Below, one piece after another: positions 24,981-34,763 of a stretch of 64,000 bases of DNA (position 1 is its first letter; each line of letters opens with the position of its first letter). The notes beneath the pieces are model-generated. The model was not told the origin of the DNA. It saw nothing but the letters and a program-made list of their open reading frames with translations, and did no database searches. Position numbers and translations under genes: made by a program. Origin of the DNA: Microbulbifer guangxiensis (GTDB lineage Bacteria > Pseudomonadota > Gammaproteobacteria > Pseudomonadales > Cellvibrionaceae); assembly GCF_021729075.1 (NCBI RefSeq), contig NZ_JAJSAQ010000001.1, positions 133,997 through 197,996 on the forward strand, in the 5' to 3' direction.

Positions 24981-26384
24981 TTGACCAGCCCCGATACTGA
25001 CCACCCCCGCGATTTCCAGTCACTGCCGCTAGAGCCGGCTCTCCTCAAGAACCTGGAGGACCTCGGTTATGAGCGCCTGACGGAAATCCAGGCCGCGGCG
25101 CTGCCGGCGATCGTGGAGGGTAGGGATGTCATCGGCCAGGCCAAGACCGGCTCCGGCAAGACCGTGGCCTTTGGTCTGGGCCTGCTGCACAAACTGCAGG
25201 TAGAGCGGTTCCGGGTGCAGTCGCTGGTGCTTTGTCCCACCCGGGAGCTGGCGGACCAGGTGGCGCGGGAGCTGCGCAAGCTGGCGCGGGCCATTCACAA
25301 CATCAAGATCCTGACCCTGTGCGGTGGTATGCCGTTCGGGCCGCAGATCGGCTCGCTCAAGCACGGGGCTCATATCGTCGTGGGTACACCCGGCCGGATC
25401 GAAGATCACCTGCGCAAGGGCAACCTCGACCTGAGCAATGTGGACACCTTGGTCCTGGACGAGGCGGACCGGATGCTCGACATGGGCTTCCAGGCGGTAC
25501 TGGACCAGATTCTGGCAGAGCTTCCGCAGCAGCGGCAGACGCTGCTGTTTTCCGCCACTTATCCCAAAACCATCGATGCACTCGCTAGCCGGGTGCTGCG
25601 CGATCCGGTGAAAGTGGAGGTGGCGGCAGCCCACACCCAGAGCACCATCGAGCAGAATTACTACCGGGTGGAAAACAACGAGGCGCGGCCCGGGGCTCTA
25701 TACCAGTTGCTGGCGAATTACGATACATCGTCTGCCCTGGTGTTCTGCAATACCAAGAAGGAAACCGACGAGGCCGCTGAGGCGTTGAAGCGCGCCGGCT
25801 TTGCCGCGCTTGCGCTCCACGGTGATATGGAGCAGAAAGATCGGGATCGTACACTGGCGCTGTTTGCCAACGGTAGCGCCTCCATTCTGGTGGCAACGGA
25901 TGTGGCCGCGCGTGGTCTCGATATCGAAGAGCTGCCGGTGGTGGTGAACTACCATCTGGCCCGTGACCCGGAAGTGCACGTGCACCGGGTCGGTCGCACC
26001 GGGCGGGCAGGGCAGAAGGGCGTGGCCCTGTCGCTGGTGAGCAAAAAAGAGATCTACAAGCTGGAGCGGCTGGAAGAACTGCTGCAGCAGAAAATCACCC
26101 TGCAGGAAGTCCCGGAGCTTCCCAGAGCCTTTACGCCGACTCGACCAGTGATGTCTACCCTACAGATCGATGGGGGCAAGAAGCAGAAAGTGCGCGCGGG
26201 TGATGTGGTCGGCGCCCTGACTGGTGAGGGCGGTATCGATGGGACACAGATTGGCAAAATCCAGCTATTCGACTTCTCCACCTTTGTCGCGGTAGAGCGC
26301 CCCGTCGCCAAAAAGGCGCTGCAGAAGCTTGCCAACGGGAAGCTGAAAGGGCGCAAGTTCCGCGCGCGGATTGTCGGCGTCTGA
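24981..26384 (+). CDS. dbpA: DEAD-box RNA helicase, DbpA type
   Basis: The 467-residue helicase has motif I AKTGSGKT (~54-61), Ia PTRELADQ, GG, TPGR, II LDEADRM, III SAT, IV ALVFCNTKKE, V DVAARGLD and VI HRVGRTGRAG. The C-terminal ~75 residues (VRAGDVVGALTGEGGI..GKIQLFDFSTFVAVE) are the DbpA RNA-binding domain that targets helix 92 of 23S rRNA, so a role in 50S assembly is expected. The start is TTG 24981; no better ATG exists upstream. Confidence 0.92.
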   Translation: MTSPDTDHPRDFQSLPLEPALLKNLEDLGYERLTEIQAAALPAIVEGRDVIGQAKTGSGKTVAFGLGLLHKLQVERFRVQSLVLCPTRELADQVARELRKLARAIHNIKILTLCGGMPFGPQIGSLKHGAHIVVGTPGRIEDHLRKGNLDLSNVDTLVLDEADRMLDMGFQAVLDQILAELPQQRQTLLFSATYPKTIDALASRVLRDPVKVEVAAAHTQSTIEQNYYRVENNEARPGALYQLLANYDTSSALVFCNTKKETDEAAEALKRAGFAALALHGDMEQKDRDRTLALFANGSASILVATDVAARGLDIEELPVVVNYHLARDPEVHVHRVGRTGRAGQKGVALSLVSKKEIYKLERLEELLQQKITLQEVPELPRAFTPTRPVMSTLQIDGGKKQKVRAGDVVGALTGEGGIDGTQIGKIQLFDFSTFVAVERPVAKKALQKLANGKLKGRKFRARIVGV

Positions 26385-26651
26385 ACCTTCTTTCCCCGGT
26401 TGTCTGTGTCTACCAGCAACCCAGCCTCTCAGCATTTCCTGGGTGCTCTTTCGGCCGAGCTTATCGCTTCAAGCCCCTGCCGCAGAGGCGGCAAGGGCAC
26501 TGAAAAGCACGCTCCGTCGGACCAATCTATCCTCATTGCATCAGACTCCCTATCGCCGGACTACCTGCCAACTGGTTTGAAATGGCATGCGCTCGCCGCA
26601 GGGGCAGCCGTGCTGATGGGGAATTGATCAGGTGACCGACCGGGAGCTGAG
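26385..26651. other. Gap between dbpA and prpD without a convincing gene
   Basis: A 75-residue open frame at 26400-26627 starts on GTG or TTG-type codons, without a ribosome site or recognised similarity. No terminator was seen. The prpD promoter probably lies here. Confidence 0.4.
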
Positions 26652-28136
26652 ATGAGCGCCAATGTCGATGAGAATATCCGCCCAGAGTACGATCGGGTCA
26701 TCCAGGATATCGCGGACTATGTCCTGGATTACCGGATTGACTCCGGGGAAGCGTGGGAGACTGCGCGCTATTGCCTGATGGACACGCTCGGCTGCGGCCT
26801 GCTGGCACTGGGTTTTCCCGAATGCACCAAGCTGTTAGGGCCGCTGGTTGAGGGAACGGTGGTCCCGAATGGCGTCCGCGTCCCCGGGACCCGGCTCCGG
26901 TTGGACCCGGTCAGGGGTGCGTGGAATATTGGCTGTACCGTGCGCTGGCTCGATTACAACGATACCTGGCTGGCCGCGGAGTGGGGGCATCCCTCGGACA
27001 ATCTCGGTGCCATTCTTGCGGTGGCCGACCACCTGTCACAGAAAAACCTGTCAACCGGTAAACAGCCACTGGTGATGCGCGATGTTCTGGATGCAATGAT
27101 CCGGGCCCATGAAATCCAGGGTGTGCTTGCTCTGGAGAATAGTTTCAACCGTGTCGGGCTAGACCATGTAATCATGGTGAAGGTGGCCTCGACAGCGGTG
27201 GCGGTCCGGCTTATGGGCGCAGACCGTGAGCAGCTGCTATCGGCCATTTCTCACGCCTGGGTCGATGGGCACCCGCTGCGCGCCTACCGGCACGCGCCCA
27301 ACACGGGCTCCCGAAAGTCCTGGGCTGCGGGCGATGCCACTGCCCGCGGGGTGCAACTGGCGGATATCGCCATGCGCGGGGAGATGGGCATTCCGGGGGC
27401 GCTGACGGCCGCCCAATGGGGTTTTTACGATGTGCTGTTCAGCAAGACGAACACGGACCAGCGGATCAAGCCAGAATCCGGGCGCAGCTTCAGTTTCTCC
27501 CGTCCGTTCGGCAACTATGTGATGGAGAACATTCTCTTCAAGATCTCCTTTCCTGCCGAGTTTCACAGCCAGACGGCCTGTGAGGCTGCGGTCGCCCTGC
27601 ATCCCCAGGTCAGGAATCGCCTCGAAGAGATCGACCGGGTTGTAATTACCACGCATGAATCTGCCATTCGCATTATCTCCAAGGAGGGGCCACTGGCGAA
27701 CCCCGCTGACCGCGATCACTGCCTGCAGTACATGACTGCGGTGCCGCTCATTTTTGGTGAATTACGGGCTGAGCACTATGAAGATGCTTTCCATTGTGCA
27801 CATCCGGAGATCGACAGGCTTCGGGAGAAAATGGAGGTTATCGAGGATCCGAATTATTCCGCGGATTACCTGGATCCGGACAAGCGTTCGATCGCCAATG
27901 CGTTACAGGTATTTTTTACCAATGGCACGGCCACCGAGCAGGTGGTCGTGGAATATCCTGTGGGTCATCGCCGCCGGCGGGCAGAGGGGATTCCGCTGCT
28001 GGAAAAAAAGTTCCACAGAAATCTCGCAACCTGCTTCCCTCGCCAGCGGTGCGAGGAGATTCAAGCACTATTTGATGACAGCGAGCTTCTGAAGCAATTA
28101 CCGGTCCATGAATTCATGGACCGGTTTGTGATTTAA
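26652..28136 (+). CDS. prpD: 2-methylcitrate dehydratase (PrpD)
   Basis: Cofactor-independent MmgE/PrpD-family enzyme of 494 residues. It dehydrates 2-methylcitrate to 2-methyl-cis-aconitate, the same overall step as AcnD plus PrpF. Visible family segments: [55 protein letters not shown] (catalytic-region His) and [20 protein letters not shown] 26652 follows GGGAGCTGAG. It lies 20 kb from prpC-acnD-prpF as a separate unit. The 3' end of the coding region contains a perfect palindrome that may also terminate transcription. Confidence 0.93.
   Translation: MSANVDENIRPEYDRVIQDIADYVLDYRIDSGEAWETARYCLMDTLGCGLLALGFPECTKLLGPLVEGTVVPNGVRVPGTRLRLDPVRGAWNIGCTVRWLDYNDTWLAAEWGHPSDNLGAILAVADHLSQKNLSTGKQPLVMRDVLDAMIRAHEIQGVLALENSFNRVGLDHVIMVKVASTAVAVRLMGADREQLLSAISHAWVDGHPLRAYRHAPNTGSRKSWAAGDATARGVQLADIAMRGEMGIPGALTAAQWGFYDVLFSKTNTDQRIKPESGRSFSFSRPFGNYVMENILFKISFPAEFHSQTACEAAVALHPQVRNRLEEIDRVVITTHESAIRIISKEGPLANPADRDHCLQYMTAVPLIFGELRAEHYEDAFHCAHPEIDRLREKMEVIEDPNYSADYLDPDKRSIANALQVFFTNGTATEQVVVEYPVGHRRRRAEGIPLLEKKFHRNLATCFPRQRCEEIQALFDDSELLKQLPVHEFMDRFVI
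28101..28134 (+). terminator. Perfect 24 bp palindrome at the prpD 3' end, possible terminator
   Basis: Bases 28101-28124 are a perfect palindrome (CCGGTCCATG, AATT, CATGGACCGG) inside the prpD coding sequence, encoding VHEFMDR. It is followed by a T-rich TTTGTGATTT that includes the stop codon region. It could fold as a ten-pair stem with a four-base loop and terminate prpD, or be a protein-binding site. Confidence 0.5.
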
Positions 28137-28149
28137 GGGCTGCGGTGTG

Positions 28150-29589
28150 TCATGACCCTGATGCCCGGTCACCGCCTCCCAGCTCTGCGACATCATGCAA
28201 TTTGCCGAGACGCATCACGTGGGTAATGCTGCGGAAGGCTTTGGTGGACTTGCCCGGGTCTTCTTTCAGGATCACCAGGTCGGCGTTCTTGCCTTTCTCG
28301 AGAGTGCCAAACCGGTCAAGCTGCCCCATTGCGCGAGCGCCGTTCTGTGTAGACATGACGATAATGTCCGCAGGAGTAATGCCTGCGCGCTCCATCCTTT
28401 CCATTTCGGTATAGATGGTGGGTCCGTGAAAGGCGAAGGGGTTGCCAGCATCGGTGGAGGTGGCTACCGGGATTCCATACTCATGGACTTTCCTCAAGTT
28501 TCTCTCCATGATCGATGCATGTTCACCCATATGGATCAGGCCGCCGGTGATCCATTCGAATGATTGCTCTTTCCTTGCAATGGGGTGCAACTCCTGGAAC
28601 TCACTTTCCATCAGATTGCGGGTTCTCTCGTCGATGCTGGCATTGGGGTCGTCAAATTCCGGCTTTTCCCCAAAGAACAGTCGGGCGTCACCGGCAGCCC
28701 ATAGCTCTCCACCTGCCATAGTCGGCTCGTAGATGACCTCGTTGTCTTTTGCGAGGCGGAGGAACTCCTCGTCCACTTCCTCATGGTTGATACTATGTAC
28801 AAGCACTTTGGCTCCCGCTTTCATTGCCGCTTTCGCCCCTTCCAGATGGGTGGCATGCACAATCAGCGGCAAGCCATGGGCTGTTGCCTCATCGCCGATG
28901 AGTTTCATGCGCTTCTGTAAATCTGCCCTGAACTTCTCCTCTGGCTTGATGTACCAGACCTTTACAGCAAACGCTCCCGACTCTGCCAATTGTTTCACGG
29001 CATCAACGGCGGCCTTGTCAGAATGCATTGGCAGAAATTCACTGGTGCCAAGTGCTTTCTGTTTCTCGAGTACGCTGGTGCTCATTTCGCTGCGGGTATG
29101 GGTAATCAACGGACCGGCGCTGACATAGTGCGGACGATCGGGGCTAGTGATGGAGGAGGACTGCAAGTCCAGGGTCCAGGGAAACCCTCCAGCATCCAGC
29201 ACAGCGGTCACACCGGAGCAGAGGTAGGCCCGGTCCCAGCGCCAGTAGTTGCTCTTCAGGTCCCGCTGGATTTTATCGAGGTCGTATTTTTCCGGATCAG
29301 GGCTTGTGAGCGCCCTGGTGCCAAAGGAACCATTGGCGGCGTAGTGCACATGGGCGTCGACAAGCCCGGGGGTGATGTACTGGCCCTTCAGGTCGATTAC
29401 TTCTGACTTCTCGGGGACACGGCAATCAGTGCCGACACACTGAAGTTTCCCCTGGTCGATAATGACCACGGCATTTTCAATGGCCGGTGCTCCGGTACCA
29501 TCGTACAGGGTGGCGTTGATGAGTGATGTCGGGGCGGCGGCACACCAGCCGCTGAGGCTGATTGCAAATATGCTCATCGCAAGTCGCAT
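28150..29589 (-). CDS. Secreted metal-dependent amidohydrolase
   Basis: The 479-residue protein has a signal peptide (RLAMSIFAISLSGWCAAA) and an amidohydrolase-superfamily fold. Metal-site motifs: VDAHVHYA, Lys in AVKVWYIKP, LIVHATHLEG, KVLVHSINHEE and STDAGNPFAFHG. The imidazolonepropionase-like subgroup includes prolidases and cyclic-amide hydrolases; the substrate is not known. ATG 29589 follows GGAGAGACCTGT. It is convergent with prpD and probably acts in the periplasm. Confidence 0.82.
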   Translation of the reverse strand: MRLAMSIFAISLSGWCAAAPTSLINATLYDGTGAPAIENAVVIIDQGKLQCVGTDCRVPEKSEVIDLKGQYITPGLVDAHVHYAANGSFGTRALTSPDPEKYDLDKIQRDLKSNYWRWDRAYLCSGVTAVLDAGGFPWTLDLQSSSITSPDRPHYVSAGPLITHTRSEMSTSVLEKQKALGTSEFLPMHSDKAAVDAVKQLAESGAFAVKVWYIKPEEKFRADLQKRMKLIGDEATAHGLPLIVHATHLEGAKAAMKAGAKVLVHSINHEEVDEEFLRLAKDNEVIYEPTMAGGELWAAGDARLFFGEKPEFDDPNASIDERTRNLMESEFQELHPIARKEQSFEWITGGLIHMGEHASIMERNLRKVHEYGIPVATSTDAGNPFAFHGPTIYTEMERMERAGITPADIIVMSTQNGARAMGQLDRFGTLEKGKNADLVILKEDPGKSTKAFRSITHVMRLGKLHDVAELGGGDRASGS

Positions 29590-29788
29590 ACAGGTCTCTC
29601 CATATTCCGTTTGTGGGTTTCCTTACAGCTGGCCCAGTTTGTCAAAGAAATTCGTCTAATGCGATTTCACGGTATTACCAGGGTGCAGGATTGCCCTTAA
29701 AGACATTACGGACAAACGATGAAAGTCGGAGGGGGGGAAGCGGGGCGGTGCGATGCCCACAGATGACGCAGATTTAAGTTGGCCAACG
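29590..29788. other. Gap between amidohydrolase gene and porin terminator
   Basis: Two hundred bases with no gene seen; probably contains the amidohydrolase promoter on the minus strand. Confidence 0.4.
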
Positions 29789-29813
29789 AAAAACCCCGGC
29801 GCTGAGGCCGGGG
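29789..29813 (-). terminator. Porin gene terminator
   Basis: A CCCCGGC/GCCGGGG stem is followed, on the minus strand, by a T run (AAAAA at 29789-29793). It lies 25 bases after the porin stop. Confidence 0.8.
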
Positions 29814-29837
29814 TGTTTCAGACGTCTGGGGTCCGGA

Positions 29838-30803
29838 TCAGAACTTCAGCTCAGTACCGATACCGAAATAGCTGCGAGCGTAATCTTCAGCAGCAGTCTC
29901 GTCGGTGAAGAAGCCGAAGACTTTGGCTGCGCTGGACAGTTTGTAGTCCAGGCCCAGGCTGTAGGTTTCGCCATCCGCCTGCACGATGTCAGACTGGCCA
30001 TACTGGGCCTTCATGGTCCAGGCATTGATTTTGTAGGCAGCGGAGGTCATCCAGCCATCCTGGGTGCTGCCGTCTTCTTTTTCCTGCTCTTCGTACAGGG
30101 CACCGACCTGAACCGGGCCGATGTTGTACTGGGTTACGAAGCGGGAGGTGTCCCAGCCATTGGCCTCTACGTCCTGGTCATAGGCATAAGCGACGTAGAC
30201 ACCGGCGTTGTCGTAGGCGAATGAGACAGAAGTGCCGTTGTCACGGGTAATCTCGTTCTCGAACTCGTCAACACCAATCACTTCATCGCGGTTGCTGATG
30301 AACGCGGTAGAAACCTTGAAGCCACCAAAGAAGGACGGGGTGGTGTACTGCAGGTTGTTGGATTCGCGGTTGTCGCTCTTGGTGATCAGGCTCTTGATAT
30401 CGCCTTCCAGGTCGTTGAACAGGTCGACCTTCTTCTGGGCCACTTTCAGCGGGGTGTCGAACTTACCACCGATCACCTGACCAAAGCCGCCTTCCAGACC
30501 AGCGTAGATATTGCGCTGGGAGAAAGTCTCCTCGGCATCGCCGTCCACATCCACCTGGTATTCCATCTTATAGATGCCCTTGAGCCCCCCCGCGATATCA
30601 ATATTGTCGAAGGGCAGTTCGCCCTTGACGCCCAGGCGCGAAGCATTGCTCTTGATGTCGGTGATGTCGCCATCGCCTTCGTCAGCGGACTGGAAAGCCA
30701 CGTTGGCCTTGCCGTACAGCTCCAGTGCTTTGGATTCGTCTTGCGCAGTTGCCAGGGCCGGAACCGCAGCAGCAATCGCCAGGGAAATAGCAGTCTTCTT
30801 CAT
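29838..30803 (-). CDS. Gram-negative trimeric porin
   Basis: The 321-residue outer-membrane protein has a signal peptide (KKTAISLAIAAAVPALATA, cleaved before QDES). The first strand is ALELYGKANVAFQSAD, followed by NASRLGVKGE, GGKFDTPLKVAQ (typical of the constriction loop start) and a terminal strand SYFGIGTELKF ending in Phe. The 16-strand porin-4 type is likely. It is highly acidic in loops, as in marine porins. It has its own terminator and is divergent from comEC. Confidence 0.9.
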   Translation of the reverse strand: MKKTAISLAIAAAVPALATAQDESKALELYGKANVAFQSADEGDGDITDIKSNASRLGVKGELPFDNIDIAGGLKGIYKMEYQVDVDGDAEETFSQRNIYAGLEGGFGQVIGGKFDTPLKVAQKKVDLFNDLEGDIKSLITKSDNRESNNLQYTTPSFFGGFKVSTAFISNRDEVIGVDEFENEITRDNGTSVSFAYDNAGVYVAYAYDQDVEANGWDTSRFVTQYNIGPVQVGALYEEQEKEDGSTQDGWMTSAAYKINAWTMKAQYGQSDIVQADGETYSLGLDYKLSSAAKVFGFFTDETAAEDYARSYFGIGTELKF

Positions 30804-31178
30804 GGTCGTCTCGCACAGTTATGGTTGTGGTTGAGGGCCGGCCGGTTGTCCGAATGTCTGCCATCCCTCGAGTTGGTGCGGATTCTGCGCATCGAATGTG
30901 ACAAAAAGGTTAAAGAAGACATTTTTTTTAAGTTTTTGTGACTTGCCGGTTCGAAAAGTGAACCGGATGGTGGCTGTTTGAGCACCTTTCGGGCCTTCCC
31001 GACCCACGGGCGTTCAGCCTTTTGCGCCCCAGCCCGGGATCTGGCACAAAGGGATCCTCATCAGTCGAGCTGGCCGGAACCGCCGTTTCAACGGCGGTTC
31101 CGGCCAGCGGCCAAGCCCGCCAGCCTCGGGCCTTTGCGAGGGCTGGGCGAAGAGCGGGGCGCCGGGGTGTGATCGGTA
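30804..31178. promoter_or_regulatory. Porin-comEC divergent intergenic region with a long perfect hairpin
   Basis: Bases 31070-31085 (CTGGCCGGAACCGCCG) and 31092-31107 are perfectly complementary over 16 bp with a six-base loop. No T run follows, so it is not a standard terminator. An AT-rich tract at 30918-30945 precedes the porin gene on its strand and probably belongs to the porin promoter. No gene is seen in this stretch. Confidence 0.6.
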
Positions 31179-33728
31179 ATGGAGCTGGTGGAAGGGAACA
31201 GGTGGAAGGGAAGCGGGGAAGGGATTCGAGTGGAGACACTGATCGGGCCGGGACAGGCCGCGCAAACTGCCAGCAGTGGGCGAAGGGTGCCAGCAGCTTT
31301 GGGGGTTGGCCCCGGGCCGTTGGTGGCCTATGTCCTGGGCATCCTTGCCTGTGGCAGCTTGCCCGCGCTGCCAGAGCCTCTAATGGTTGCTGCAGTGGGG
31401 CTCATGGTATTGGCGCTCGCGGCAATGCTTCCCTGGCGGCGGGTCCTGATCCCGGTCGTCCTCGCCGGCATACTGGGAGCGCTGCTCGTGAGCTTTCAGG
31501 GGCATCGGTTGCTGGACAACCGGTTGCCCGAGAGTGCCCATGGCAGTGACCTGACACTCCCGCTGCGTATCGTGTCCCTGCCGGCGACCCGCGAATCGTC
31601 GGGGCACTTTGGCCGAACCTCCGGTATGGACATCCGTTTCAGCGCCGAGGTCCTTCCCACTGCAGCGCAACCGCAATACCGGGGCAAGCGGATCCGGCTC
31701 ACCTGGTATCGGGCCGCCCCGGAAATCGTCCGGCAGCTTCAGGGCGGCACTGTCTGGTCGCTGCCCGTCCGTCTCAAGCGACCCCGTGGTAGCGTGAATC
31801 CGCATGGATTCGATGCTGAGGGCTGGATGCTGCGTCAGGGCGTGTATGCCACCGGATATGTCCGGCCCCGGGATGCGGAGCCTCGCCTGATCGGCCGCGA
31901 GCCCGGGCTCACAGCGATCCGGCAGTGGTTTCGTGAGCAGCTGGTCGCCAGTGAGCTAAACCAGCTCGACCTGATGCTGGCACTGGTGCTCGGTGATCGC
32001 AGTGGACTCTCTGTGGAGGATCAGCGGCGCCTGCGGGAGTCCGGTACCGCACACCTGATTGCTATTTCGGGGCTCCATGTCGGCATGGTTGCCGGGGCTG
32101 TGGCCCTGCTCGCCGGTTTGCTGGCGAGGCTGCTGGGGCTATGGTTCGGGCGGAGCCCAAGGATTCTGGTGCCGGGCTTTTCCCTGCTGGCGGCGGGTGC
32201 CTATGTGCTGCTGGCCGGTGCGCCGCTCTCCGCCCGGCGGGCGTTGGTCATGCTGCTGGTTTTCTTTGTTGCCTGGTACTGGCGCCGCAGGTTTCACAGT
32301 GGTTTTGCTTTTGCGGTTGCCCTGGCACTGGTACTGACGCTGCAGCCCTTCGCTTTTTATGGCCCCGGGTTCTGGTTGTCTTTTCTTGCCGTGGCTGCGC
32401 TGTTGGTTGGTTTCCGGGGCCGCTACCGGCTGTCGGGGAGCACGACAGGCGCCCCGTCCGGCGGGGTGCCGGTTGCCGCGTTCAGCCGCGGCGGTCAGTG
32501 GTTGCGGGAACTCCTGCGCAGCCAGTGGCTGATCGGGCTCACGCTTGCCCTGCCATCGCTGGTGTTTTTCCATGGTCTCGGCCTCTCCGGGTTCCTGTTC
32601 AACCTGATCGCCATTCCGTGGCTAGCCATCGGTATCCTCCCTCTGCTTTTAACCGGGACTCTGCTGGTGGGAACCGGGGCAGGGTGGTGGTGCCTGTCGC
32701 TGGCCAGCATGCAACTGGAAGCACTGATGGCGGTGCTGGGTGGTGCGGGACTGGCCGGAGAAACATGGCTAAGCGGCGGGCCCCCCGGCAGTCCCTGGCT
32801 ATTGGCCCTCTATGCTGCAGGTCTGCTGTGGCTAGTGTTACCCGCAGGGATCCCGGGGAGGAACCTGGGTTGGGCAGTACCAATCCTGCTGATTGTCGAC
32901 CTTTTTGTACCCTGGGTACCGCGGGACCAGGCACCGCCAACCCTGGAAGCGACGGTGCTGGATGTGGGGCAGGGGCTTTCCGTCGTCCTGCGGACACCGG
33001 CGCATGCGCTGGTCTACGACGCTGGTCCGGGTACGGCGGAGGGCTGGAACACCGGCAGCCAGATACTGGCGCCATTCCTGCTCGGGGAGGGCACCCGGAG
33101 TGTGGATTTGCTGGTGCTGAGCCATGGTGACAGCGATCACGCCGGAGGCTTTCATGGATTGACAGAGTCAATGTCGGTGACGGGCGTGAAAGCCCCCGGG
33201 GCGCTCGCTGAGAAGCTGGGAGGCTATTCCCCAGCCTCCGGCTCCCGCTGTATTGCCGGCGAGTCCAACAGGCTCGGTGACATGCGCATCAGTTGGTTGT
33301 GGCCGGATCGGTCGGATCTCAGCGGGGAGGAGAACGACCATAGTTGTGTCGCCCTGATCGAGTGGCACGGGCGGCGCGTGCTGCTGGCTGGGGATATTTC
33401 CAGCTCCGTGGAACGCCAGCTGGCGAGCCGGTACCCGGACTTGCCGGCGGTGGATTTGCTTGTGGCTCCCCACCACGGATCCCGCAGTTCGTCCTCTGAC
33501 GCATTGCTGGCCTGGAGTCGGCCGGCAATGGTGGTGTTCAGCGCGGGCTATCGGCACCACTTCGGACATCCCCACCCCGAGGTGGTGGAGCGCTATAGCC
33601 GGCACGACACCCGGCTTTTCTCCACCGCTGAGAGCGGGGCAGTGACGATCCGCTGGGATTCCAGAACTGCAGAGGAACCCCGGGTCACCCTGGCCCGCGA
33701 CGAAGGCCGGTTCTGGCATCGGCCCTGA
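31179..33728 (+). CDS. comEC: ComEC/Rec2 DNA-uptake channel protein
   Basis: The 849-residue inner-membrane protein imports single-stranded DNA in natural transformation. N-terminal helices are followed by the DUF4131-type domain. The competence domain starts near residue 270 (MLALVLGDRSGLS..LRESGTAHLIAISGLHVGMVAG), with multiple helices to about 585. A C-terminal beta-lactamase-like domain has TVLDVGQGLSVVLRT, VYDAGPG, LSHGDSDHAGG and APHHGSRSSSS. ATG 31179 is used; GTG 31230, preceded by AAGGGA, is an alternative start. In Pseudomonas comEC adjoins exbB; here two other genes lie between. Confidence 0.9.
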   Translation: MELVEGNRWKGSGEGIRVETLIGPGQAAQTASSGRRVPAALGVGPGPLVAYVLGILACGSLPALPEPLMVAAVGLMVLALAAMLPWRRVLIPVVLAGILGALLVSFQGHRLLDNRLPESAHGSDLTLPLRIVSLPATRESSGHFGRTSGMDIRFSAEVLPTAAQPQYRGKRIRLTWYRAAPEIVRQLQGGTVWSLPVRLKRPRGSVNPHGFDAEGWMLRQGVYATGYVRPRDAEPRLIGREPGLTAIRQWFREQLVASELNQLDLMLALVLGDRSGLSVEDQRRLRESGTAHLIAISGLHVGMVAGAVALLAGLLARLLGLWFGRSPRILVPGFSLLAAGAYVLLAGAPLSARRALVMLLVFFVAWYWRRRFHSGFAFAVALALVLTLQPFAFYGPGFWLSFLAVAALLVGFRGRYRLSGSTTGAPSGGVPVAAFSRGGQWLRELLRSQWLIGLTLALPSLVFFHGLGLSGFLFNLIAIPWLAIGILPLLLTGTLLVGTGAGWWCLSLASMQLEALMAVLGGAGLAGETWLSGGPPGSPWLLALYAAGLLWLVLPAGIPGRNLGWAVPILLIVDLFVPWVPRDQAPPTLEATVLDVGQGLSVVLRTPAHALVYDAGPGTAEGWNTGSQILAPFLLGEGTRSVDLLVLSHGDSDHAGGFHGLTESMSVTGVKAPGALAEKLGGYSPASGSRCIAGESNRLGDMRISWLWPDRSDLSGEENDHSCVALIEWHGRRVLLAGDISSSVERQLASRYPDLPAVDLLVAPHHGSRSSSSDALLAWSRPAMVVFSAGYRHHFGHPHPEVVERYSRHDTRLFSTAESGAVTIRWDSRTAEEPRVTLARDEGRFWHRP

Positions 33729-33898
33729 GGACTCCCTCGCTGAGTACCCGTTCCAACAGACCTTGCGGCCTGTATCAAATTCCGAGCAAATTGCTCCGTC
33801 ACCGGAACTCGGTGGTGAGATGTAGGTCCCATCCCCCTGCGGGAGCTGTGCTAAGTTCCCACCAATCCCGATGAGATAAGAAGTACCGGATATCCAAC

Positions 33899-34738
33899 AT
33901 GAGAAAAACTGCACTCTTCAGCGCCATCGCGGTGGCGGGCCTCGCTGCCAGCACCAGTGCGCTAGCATCCGAGTGGAAGTACACCCTGGGGACCGACATC
34001 AGCAGCGGTGACTACGGTGACAGCGCGGACACCGAGATTGTCAGCACCCCGTTCACAGTCAGCTATGCACCCTCCGACAAATGGACCTTCAAGGCGTCCA
34101 TGCCCTTCGTCCAGATCGAGGGCCCGGGCGGCGTCGTACCCGGTGGCGACGGCGGTGTGATCGTCGGGCGTGGCAACGGCAATGGTGGCGGCGGCCCCCT
34201 GGGGCCCGGTAATGGCGGTGGCCAGCAGTCGGAAGAGATTGAAATGGTTTCCGAGTCCGGCCTCGGTGACCTGTGGCTGACCGGCACCTACAGCCTGGAA
34301 CCGGTGGCAGAACGCTGGTTTTTTGACCTGTCTGCCAAGTACAAGGTCCCGACTGCCGATGCAGAGAAGGGGCTCGGTACCGGCGAGGCGGATTACACCC
34401 TGCAGGCCGAGGTATTCACCGTGGCCGGCAATTTCACGCCGTTTGCCACCGTCGCGCGGAAATTCAAGGGCGACCTGCCGGAAACTGAACTCAATGATGT
34501 GTGGTACACCTCCCTCGGTAGCGGCTATACGCTGACTGAAGCCAGCAGTGTCGGCATGTCGCTCGATTACCAGCAGGCGACCACCGAAACCAGTGATCCC
34601 TCCGCCGAGCTGTTCGGCTATTTCAACCACAAGCTCAACAGCCAGTGGAGCGCGATGGCTTACGCCTATATGGGCCTGGCTGACGGCAGCCCGGACCAGG
34701 GCTTCGGCTTTCAGCTGAGCTACCGCCCAGGAAATTAA
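33899..34738 (+). CDS. Outer-membrane beta-barrel protein with Gly-rich loop
   Basis: The 279-residue protein has a signal peptide (KTALFSAIAVAGLAASTSALA), alternating beta-strand pattern and conserved-looking PFTVSYAPSDKWTFKASMPFVQIEG. A Gly/Pro-rich loop at about residues 77-113 follows (GGDGGVIVGRGNGNGGGG). It resembles the transporter/MetA-like barrel group seen in phenol-pathway clusters; the end is QLSYRPGN, not Phe. It is followed 25 bases later by the acidic exported protein, so the two are probably one operon. Its function is unknown. Confidence 0.65.
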   Translation: MRKTALFSAIAVAGLAASTSALASEWKYTLGTDISSGDYGDSADTEIVSTPFTVSYAPSDKWTFKASMPFVQIEGPGGVVPGGDGGVIVGRGNGNGGGGPLGPGNGGGQQSEEIEMVSESGLGDLWLTGTYSLEPVAERWFFDLSAKYKVPTADAEKGLGTGEADYTLQAEVFTVAGNFTPFATVARKFKGDLPETELNDVWYTSLGSGYTLTEASSVGMSLDYQQATTETSDPSAELFGYFNHKLNSQWSAMAYAYMGLADGSPDQGFGFQLSYRPGN

Positions 34739-34763
34739 TGAATAAACAAACAGGAGAATGAAC

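Noticed and set aside
26400..26627. Seventy-five-residue frame before prpD
   Set aside because: No ribosome site, no similarity and composition unlike neighbouring genes.
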